The notes below the pieces were generated by a model that was not told the origin of the DNA, made no database searches, and worked only from the letters and a program-made list of their open reading frames with translations. Source: Promethearchaeota archaeon (GTDB lineage Archaea > Asgardarchaeota > Lokiarchaeia > Sigynarchaeales > SOKP01). Taken from it: a stretch of 11,494 bases of DNA. How positions within the stretch are numbered: position 1 is the stretch's first letter; every line of letters starts with the position of its first letter. A program made the position numbers and the translations under genes. The stretch is from assembly GCA_016839905.1 (NCBI GenBank), contig JAEOTJ010000313.1:1-11494 (forward strand). Reading direction: 5' to 3'. This document shows positions 6,612-11,494 of the stretch, piece by piece.

Positions 6612-6628
6612 AGCGTTATGAGAACGCT
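6612..6628. other. Short G+C-rich hairpin in the intergenic region
   Basis: AGCGTT (6612-6617) and AACGCT (6623-6628) form a perfect 6-bp stem with the loop ATGAG. No T-run follows on either strand, so it is not a typical terminator. It stands out against the AT-rich gap at 6545-6711, about 70 nt upstream of the beta-helix gene's promoter, where an operator could lie. Nothing else gene-like is seen in the gap. Confidence 0.25.
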
Positions 6629-6714
6629 TCCATAGGTTTTAGAAAACATATTTTTCATTCTTATTGTTCATGTTTTTTTTTATTATAAAATACTTGAATT
6701 TAAATCTATACGAG

Positions 6715-6747
6715 AAAAATAAATACCTAATATTCTAAAGGTATTTA
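6715..6747 (-). terminator. Hairpin plus T-run terminator of the aCPSF1-like gene
   Basis: On the minus strand TAAATACCT, a 10-nt loop, and AGGTATTTA (6747-6720) form a perfect 9-bp stem followed at once by TTTTT (6719-6715). It lies about 105 nt past the stop of the aCPSF1-like gene and before the next gene's promoter. A T8 run nearer the gene (minus strand of 6762-6769) may act first. The hairpin-plus-U layout is like a bacterial intrinsic terminator; in archaea the U-tract alone is usually the main signal. Confidence 0.5.
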
Positions 6748-6851
6748 AGAAAAAATTTTTTAAAAAAAAGAATCTTTAATGAAATTTTGGATTATGAAGT
6801 TATTAATAAAAATAGATTTTTTGATGAACATTGATATTGATTTTATCTAGA

Positions 6852-8768
6852 TTATTTATTTTTCGCCTTTAAAACTATTGATTCTCCATTATTTAGAGAT
6901 ATAGAATGAGGACCTATTATCTTATTAATTAATCTTGATAAAGATTCACAATTATTTTTTTCTCCACGATGTGTTAGAATCTTGTCTGGCAAAGTTTTAA
7001 GACTTTTTATAAATATGGGTATTTGACTTCTTGAGGAAAAACCCGAAAATCCAAAAAGTGAATAAATTTTCATTTTTATTTTTACAATATGAGATAAACC
7101 TAAATTATTATGATATTCAAACTCTTTAAAACCTCTTTGAATTTGCTCTCCTAAAGTTCCTATTCTTTGATGTGAAACAAAAATTAAAGAATTATTAGTT
7201 TGATTAGCAAGAATTTTTAAAAAATTAAGAGATATACCGTTTGCAAGTGTTTCATCAGATACTAAAATAACAGAAGGCACTGTTATTATATTTTCTAAAT
7301 CTCTTTCGTTAGGACTAACTATTTTAAGATTCTTGTAATTAAAAGGAGATAATTTCTGATTAAAAATCTTATCTTTCAAAAAGTTCCCAAAAAATTCATA
7401 GAACGAGGTATAAATTGTAAGAGCTTCAGCAACTAAACTATCTATAATAATTGGAATTGGTCCGATGATTTTACTTGATATAAAATATTCCAAATTAAAT
7501 AGGATTTCAAAAATGTTTCCAATTGGAGATATTGGAATTAATATACTTCCCTTATCATTTAAAGTGTGCACTATGATATCTTTAAATAATTTAATTGTTT
7601 TTTTTTTATTGGAAAAATCTTCATTAATGTTACTAAACATTGAACCTAAGATTAAACAATCAATAGGAGGGATTATCTTAGGAATTCTTTCATATAAAAG
7701 GGATTTTTGAATTTTATAGTTATTAGCATAAAGGATGTTATATTTATAATGATTAAAAGCTAAAAAAATTAAGGATGAGCCTAATATATGATTTGATTTA
7801 TAAAATGTGAGATCAAAGTCTGGACTGATATTTATTTTCCTATTCCAAGGGAGTATAATAGTATGCATTAAAAACTTTTTTATGTCTATCTTTGAAAAAG
7901 GAAGGTCTTGATTTTTAATTTCACGTTGCTGAATGAAATTTAATAATAAAATCAATAAAAGGTTTCTTGTAGGCTCAGTCATATAGCAAGGACCTTCATA
8001 GCCATGCTTATATAAGAAAGGAATTGAACCTGCATTTTCTAAATAGGGATCAGAAATTAAAATTGCATCTAAATTTCTCAAGATGAAATTATGCAAATTA
8101 AATTGTGGAAATGAATTTTCATGATTATATAAATCAAAACCACAATCTAATAGAATTGTAGAGCTATTGGTAGATAACAAGGTGCAATTTCTTGCAGGCT
8201 CCTTATAGCCTCCTAAAGCGGTTAATCTAATATGAGAATCTATAAAAATTCTTGACCTATGTATTCTATTTCCGAAATGTTCTAAAATGTTAGCTCTTAA
8301 TTTTTGCTCTTTATGGTATAACGAGGTAATTAATTCAATTGTTTTAGATCTCTTAATGGAAGATCTAATAATTGCAGGATTCCATAGTGTTTTTTCTCTA
8401 ATTACTTTAAAAAAATCTTTATTTTTTTTAAAAATCTTTTCGGGGAAAGGCGTCTCAATTATGACTTTTCCCTCAAAATGGTTAAATGAAACATTATCAA
8501 TTTTTATTTTAAATTTTCTAATAAGATTTTCCACTTTGCTAGGATCTTCTCGAGTTGAGGGTGTGGACCTTATGATTATTCTTTTATGTAATGACTTAGA
8601 AATATTACGAATTATCCATGAAAGTTCTTTTAACTTGAATTCTCTAAGATTGGAACAATATAAAACAATTTTATATCCTTCAAATTTAACATCTTGAATA
8701 TTGAGATCTTGAGGAATTAAAGCTTTTATACGATTTTTTATGTAAATATGTTGATTATTCAAATCCAT
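6852..8768 (-). CDS. Catalytically degenerate aCPSF1/FttA paralogue (KH, metallo-beta-lactamase, beta-CASP)
   Basis: aCPSF1/FttA is the archaeal relative of CPSF73, a KH-tethered nuclease that terminates transcription. This 638-residue protein has the full layout: KH-like region (1-165), metallo-beta-lactamase core from about 178 (RLTALGGYKEPARNC, LLDCGFDL), beta-CASP domain about 395-530, and a C-terminal return of the core (GTLGEQIQRGFKEF, GFSGFSS, THRGE). The active site is gone: the HxHxDH motif reads DPYLEN (240-245), the motif-4 Asp is in ANNY (348-351), the ESTYG Glu is Gly375, and SGHSD is SGFSS (His to Phe577). Asp208, His327 and His600 remain. The KH GKGG loop is KKNK (114-117). The frame is intact and scaffold motifs persist, so it is probably a functional pseudoenzyme, not a pseudogene. 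It may scaffold or regulate an active aCPSF1 encoded elsewhere. There is no ribosome binding site, and the mRNA is probably nearly leaderless. Confidence 0.88.
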   Translation of the reverse strand: MDLNNQHIYIKNRIKALIPQDLNIQDVKFEGYKIVLYCSNLREFKLKELSWIIRNISKSLHKRIIIRSTPSTREDPSKVENLIRKFKIKIDNVSFNHFEGKVIIETPFPEKIFKKNKDFFKVIREKTLWNPAIIRSSIKRSKTIELITSLYHKEQKLRANILEHFGNRIHRSRIFIDSHIRLTALGGYKEPARNCTLLSTNSSTILLDCGFDLYNHENSFPQFNLHNFILRNLDAILISDPYLENAGSIPFLYKHGYEGPCYMTEPTRNLLLILLLNFIQQREIKNQDLPFSKIDIKKFLMHTIILPWNRKINISPDFDLTFYKSNHILGSSLIFLAFNHYKYNILYANNYKIQKSLLYERIPKIIPPIDCLILGSMFSNINEDFSNKKKTIKLFKDIIVHTLNDKGSILIPISPIGNIFEILFNLEYFISSKIIGPIPIIIDSLVAEALTIYTSFYEFFGNFLKDKIFNQKLSPFNYKNLKIVSPNERDLENIITVPSVILVSDETLANGISLNFLKILANQTNNSLIFVSHQRIGTLGEQIQRGFKEFEYHNNLGLSHIVKIKMKIYSLFGFSGFSSRSQIPIFIKSLKTLPDKILTHRGEKNNCESLSRLINKIIGPHSISLNNGESIVLKAKNK

Positions 8769-8794
8769 AAAAGAAAAGATGCACCGATTTACTT

Positions 8795-8804
8795 GAATAT
8801 ATTA
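8795..8804 (-). promoter_or_regulatory. Probable TATA box of the aCPSF1-like gene
   Basis: TAATATATTC on the minus strand is centred about 31 nt before the ATG at 8768. Initiation about 26 nt downstream would leave a leader of only about 5 nt, consistent with the lack of a ribosome binding site. It lacks the CAAAA extension of the shared element, so this gene appears to use a different promoter type. Confidence 0.4.
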
Positions 8805-8855
8805 CTAGTTTAAAAAAAAAAAGACAAATAAACTTAACTTTATATAATTAGGAGA

Positions 8856-8877
8856 TAAATATATTTAAAGAACAAAA
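8856..8877 (+). promoter_or_regulatory. Shared promoter element, copy 3 (TATA box plus CAAAA)
   Basis: Reads TAAATATATTTAAA, GAA, CAAAA. Predicted transcription start is near 8888, about 180 nt before the gene at 9068, a leader almost as long as that predicted for copy 1. A nearer TATA-like stretch (ATATATAATAAG, 9000-9011) could be an alternative. Confidence 0.6.
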
Positions 8878-8939
8878 TATAAATAAACATATAAATTGGA
8901 TTATATTTTTGATTGGCTTGAATTGAAATAGAATTTAAA

Positions 8940-9041
8940 ATGCCTTTTAAAAATAAGATAAATTCCGATTATATTTATCAGTTTTATAAAAAAAAGAATA
9001 TATATAATAAGAATCAAATTTTAAAAAAAAGAATTAGCTGA
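8940..9041 (+). other. Candidate 33-codon upstream ORF, lysine-rich
   Basis: An ATG at 8940 opens 33 codons to TGA at 9039-9041, inside the predicted leader of the 664-residue gene. The peptide (MPFKNKINSDYIYQFYKKKN, then IYNKNQILKKRIS) is strongly basic and rich in Tyr and Asn. No ribosome binding site is seen. It could be a leader peptide or small protein, but the composition is also what random AT-rich DNA gives. Confidence 0.25.
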
Positions 9042-9067
9042 AAAAATAAAAATATAATGAAATCTCC

Positions 9068-11062
9068 GTGTATTTTATGAGTCGAGACTTTTATTGTCAA
9101 AGCGGAAATAAAAAGAAATGCAGATCCTTATATGGACAAATTTTTTCTACTTTTCCTCTTCGAAGAAAAAAATATCCTATTGAACCTTCAAGGAAATTTG
9201 ATCAAACTACGGCATTTATAGGAATAGAAAGAAATTTAATGAATAGAATGATTAAAAAAATAAAAGAAAAATTGATTAAGGAATTAAGAGTCCAATATAA
9301 GTATAATTATTCAGAAGCGAAATCTTTAGCCTCAGATATAATAAAAGAAAATTGTGGATATACTTTGTGGGATAAATACAAGAAAATATCTCATTTTTAT
9401 ACTGATGAGTATGGCAAAGAATGGATTAAAGAACAATACGGAAGCTTTGATTTTCAGATTAATAAATATCGTCAAATAATTCATAATTTTAGGTCAAATA
9501 AATGGGGTGAAATTGAGGGAACTAAAAAATTACGAAGATTAATTGAAAATACTAAAGATCCTTTAGAGAAAATTAAATTAATTAAAATTTTTAAATATGT
9601 GCCTCTTAAAACAGAATTATCATATTCTATTTTAAGTCAATTAATCAGAGAAAGTGAAGATGGGAATGTAATTTCTGAAGCTTTGAGAACTAAATTCATT
9701 CTTTTCCCTAAAAAAACAGAAAAAGATATTATTTGGGCCATTGATAATGTTGAAGATTATAAAATCTCAAAAGTCATCAATGAAATCGTCTCTATGGGAG
9801 ATATTAAAATATCAAAGAATATAAAGCAATATCAATATAAACAATTGCAAGAGTTCATTAACGATTTAACAAGTACAACAAAGGAAATAGAAAAACCTCA
9901 AAAATTAAAAGGAGATAATGAATCAATACAAGAGAACATTGAAGATGATAACATCCTTAAGCAGATTGACGTTGGTTTAAAAAAACATCACATTGAAAAG
10001 ATTAGACCTATTGATGATGCTAATAAAGATAAATCATTTACACAAAAATTCACAGAAGAGATTTCTTTTCTCATTCCTGAAACTATTTATCAAATTATTA
10101 TATCTGATAGAAAAATGTTCAATGAATTTAAAAAAATATATGAAGAAAATAATGATTTAGCTAAAACCATAATAAATTTCAAGAGAAGATTCATAAAACG
10201 TCCCTCTATGAACCCTCTTGACAGATATAAAAAACTTGGAGAAATGATTAAAAGATCTAAAAAAGATAATGTTTGTTTAAATAAATTTATTCAATATGGA
10301 GGATTTGCTCTCGAACAAATCACTACAAAAAGAAAAATAATAATAGCAGCACTTCAAGAAAGAGATAAGAGATTGAAACCTGTAAAAGATGTATTTCCTG
10401 AAGCAAAAATAATAGGAATCGAAAATGCTAGTGCTTATGCTAAGGAAGAGGCAACACTTGACAAATTAAAGTCAATAAAAGAGCAAATTTCGAATGCGGA
10501 TGGTATTTTAGTAATAACTTCAACTTCTAAAATTAGTTTTCCAGGATTAAGTAAAACTATTTGTAGGCGTTTTTTAGATGGTATTGAATCTGAAAAATGT
10601 AAAATATTATTAGAAAAACCTATTATTAATATGGACATCTCGAAAAAGAAATATAAAAAATACTATGCTCCTAAAAAAGATCTCCCCAAAACAAAGAGAA
10701 AAAGTAGAAAAAGGAAATATAAAGCCATATTAAAAGAAAAAATCAATTCAGCGTTAGAAAAATTGGAAATTATTCTTAAAGAAAAAGAAGAAAGTATTAA
10801 AAAAGAAGAATTGATTCGTCCCGCAACTATAAATCCAATTCCAATCTACCTTGAGGCTAAGCCAGCCCAACTGTCGAGAGTTCCTCCACAACTATATCCA
10901 ATGTATTATGATCAATGGGGGAGTCCTATATATTTCACACGATATTCTTATGGATATCAATATCCTCCTTATACTTCTATTCCCAATAATCCAATACAAT
11001 ACCAAGTTCCTTCTGAGCCAATCTCTACTAATCAAAAAAAAAGAGTCTCTCCTCTCAAATAA
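9068..11062 (+). CDS. Unrecognised 664-residue protein with basic segment and aromatic/proline-rich tail
   Basis: Not recognised. The start is GTG 9068 or, more conventionally, ATG 9077 (residue 4); an in-frame stop lies at 9047. Residues about 50-265 are helical, with HEAT-like pairs around 150-245. About 266-325 is a charged, probably disordered linker. About 330-410 is helical again. Residues 421-520 look like a small alpha/beta domain (KRKIIIAALQERDKR, AKIIGIENASAYAKEEATLD, ADGILVITSTSKISFPGLSK), but no nucleotide-binding motif is clear. Residues 527-551 are extremely basic (KKKYKKYY, KTKRKSRKRKYK), followed by a charged helix (552-580). The tail at 586-652 is rich in Pro, Tyr, Gln and Ser (PPQLYPMYYDQWGSP, YSYGYQYPPYTSIPNNP). 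There is no signal peptide or membrane helix. The make-up suggests a nucleic-acid-binding or assembly-forming protein. It is divergent from the aCPSF1-like gene, with 299 nt between them. Confidence 0.8.
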   Translation: MYFMSRDFYCQSGNKKKCRSLYGQIFSTFPLRRKKYPIEPSRKFDQTTAFIGIERNLMNRMIKKIKEKLIKELRVQYKYNYSEAKSLASDIIKENCGYTLWDKYKKISHFYTDEYGKEWIKEQYGSFDFQINKYRQIIHNFRSNKWGEIEGTKKLRRLIENTKDPLEKIKLIKIFKYVPLKTELSYSILSQLIRESEDGNVISEALRTKFILFPKKTEKDIIWAIDNVEDYKISKVINEIVSMGDIKISKNIKQYQYKQLQEFINDLTSTTKEIEKPQKLKGDNESIQENIEDDNILKQIDVGLKKHHIEKIRPIDDANKDKSFTQKFTEEISFLIPETIYQIIISDRKMFNEFKKIYEENNDLAKTIINFKRRFIKRPSMNPLDRYKKLGEMIKRSKKDNVCLNKFIQYGGFALEQITTKRKIIIAALQERDKRLKPVKDVFPEAKIIGIENASAYAKEEATLDKLKSIKEQISNADGILVITSTSKISFPGLSKTICRRFLDGIESEKCKILLEKPIINMDISKKKYKKYYAPKKDLPKTKRKSRKRKYKAILKEKINSALEKLEIILKEKEESIKKEELIRPATINPIPIYLEAKPAQLSRVPPQLYPMYYDQWGSPIYFTRYSYGYQYPPYTSIPNNPIQYQVPSEPISTNQKKRVSPLK

Positions 11063-11118
11063 AGGAATAAATGATGAAATCTTAAAGATAATAAATAATT
11101 CTGGCAAAAGGAGATATA

Positions 11119-11124
11119 TTTTTT
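11119..11124 (+). terminator. T6 tract after the 664-residue gene
   Basis: TTTTTT lies 57 nt past the stop at 11062, in the convergent gap of 86 nt. It fits an archaeal U-tract terminator. No hairpin is evident. Confidence 0.35.
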
Positions 11125-11133
11125 CTGAAAAAT

Positions 11134-11141
11134 AAAAAAAA
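11134..11141 (-). terminator. T8 tract after the convergent membrane-protein gene
   Basis: Eight A on the plus strand, TTTTTTTT on the minus strand, 8-15 nt past the stop (11149-11151) of the minus-strand membrane protein. It fits a U-tract terminator, back to back with the plus-strand tract at 11119. Confidence 0.4.
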
Positions 11142-11148
11142 TAATATA

Positions 11149-11494
11149 TTATTTATCTTCCCGTACTTTCTCTGTACTATGAAAACTACTATTTAATCCT
11201 TTTTTAACCCCAAATTTTCCTAAAAATAAAATAATTGGAAGCCCATAAGAGAGCCCCCATTCCCATGATTCATCTAAATTTATTACTTGCAAGTTAAAAA
11301 TGAAGATCTTAATGAATAATACAAATGTGAAATAGATAAAAATTATATAAAAAATGTTTTTCATTCCTTTTTTATAAATAATGTCTGAAAACCTTAAAAT
11401 TAATGTGATAAATATTGAGCTAATTGGCCATAATACAAAAAATAAAATAACTAATATAAATAGAGCAAGAATAAAACTATCCGTAAAAATTAAA
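11149..11494 (-). CDS. Partial multi-pass membrane protein (N-terminus beyond the window)
   Basis: The frame stays open from the TAA at 11151-11149 to the window edge, giving at least 115 codons including the stop; the upstream start is not visible. An internal ATG at 11364 would give only 71 residues and would cut off one membrane helix. The visible part holds a first hydrophobic helix (ILALFILVILFFVLWPISSI), a basic loop (YKKGMKN), and a second helix (FYIIFIYFTFVLFIKIFIF). A Trp-containing loop (LDESWEWGLSYG) and a shorter hydrophobic stretch (LPIILFLGKFG) follow, ending in a hydrophilic tail. Charges suggest the tail is cytoplasmic. The family is unrecognised. It converges on the 664-residue gene. 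Confidence 0.6.
   Translation of the reverse strand, partial: LIFTDSFILALFILVILFFVLWPISSIFITLILRFSDIIYKKGMKNIFYIIFIYFTFVLFIKIFIFNLQVINLDESWEWGLSYGLPIILFLGKFGVKKGLNSSFHSTEKVREDK

Noticed and set aside
8287..8697. 136-codon plus-strand ORF inside the aCPSF1-like gene
   Set aside because: A shadow of the minus-strand gene, whose KH and lactamase motifs are unmistakable.
6852..8768. Pseudogene call for the aCPSF1-like gene
   Set aside because: The frame is full length with no stops or frameshifts, and non-catalytic motifs are preserved, which fits a pseudoenzyme better than decay.
10851..11135. 94-codon plus-strand ORF overlapping the end of the 664-residue gene
   Set aside because: It lies mostly inside the tail-coding region in another frame, and the peptide looks like noise; the aromatic/proline-rich tail frame is the continuous one.

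Overview
The window is very AT-rich (roughly a quarter to 30% G+C by eye) and archaeal. It carries a TFIIB-type initiation factor (TFB), a paralogue of the archaeal termination nuclease aCPSF1/FttA, TATA-type promoters and a NosD-like beta-helix surface protein anchored by a C-terminal membrane helix. The style of the proteins points to an Asgard archaeon, most likely Lokiarchaeia: lysine/isoleucine/asparagine-rich sequences, a beta-helix plus Fn3-like surface protein, and a tail-anchored helical protein resembling a family I remember as recurrent in Lokiarchaeota. The domain (Archaea) is well supported; the lineage is an inference.

Layout. 13-918 (+) is a divergent TFB. 1216-1893 (+) is a tail-anchored helical protein behind a long leader. 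2123-3007 (+) is an unrecognised 294-residue protein. 3008-3567 holds no confident protein gene. It contains a G+C-enriched island with a 17-bp long-range inverted repeat (candidate structured RNA), and then small repeats upstream of a 94-residue acidic helical protein (3568-3852, +). That gene meets, tail to tail with a 4-nt overlap, a large minus-strand gene (3849-6467) for a secreted beta-helix protein. 6468-6851 carries that gene's promoter and a terminator-like hairpin. 6852-8768 (-) encodes an aCPSF1-like protein that has lost nearly all catalytic metal ligands. 8769-9067 is a divergent promoter region with a candidate 33-codon upstream ORF. 9068-11062 (+) is an unrecognised 664-residue protein with a basic stretch and a Pro/Tyr/Gln-rich tail. 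A multi-pass membrane protein (11149 to the window end, -) is cut by the window edge.

How it may fit together. Two genes belong to the basal information machinery, TFB at initiation and the aCPSF1 paralogue at termination/3'-end processing, but both are divergent paralogues rather than the standard copies, which suggests accessory or regulatory roles. Four promoters, for genes of different kinds and on both strands, share a 22-nt element: TAAATATATTTAAA, three variable bases, CAAAA. The most noteworthy items are the apparent pseudo-nuclease FttA paralogue (formally parallel to eukaryotic CPSF100 beside CPSF73), the shared promoter element, the candidate structured RNA at 3044-3246, and the stacked cysteine column in the beta-helix. 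No tRNA, rRNA, CRISPR array or intact insertion sequence was recognised.
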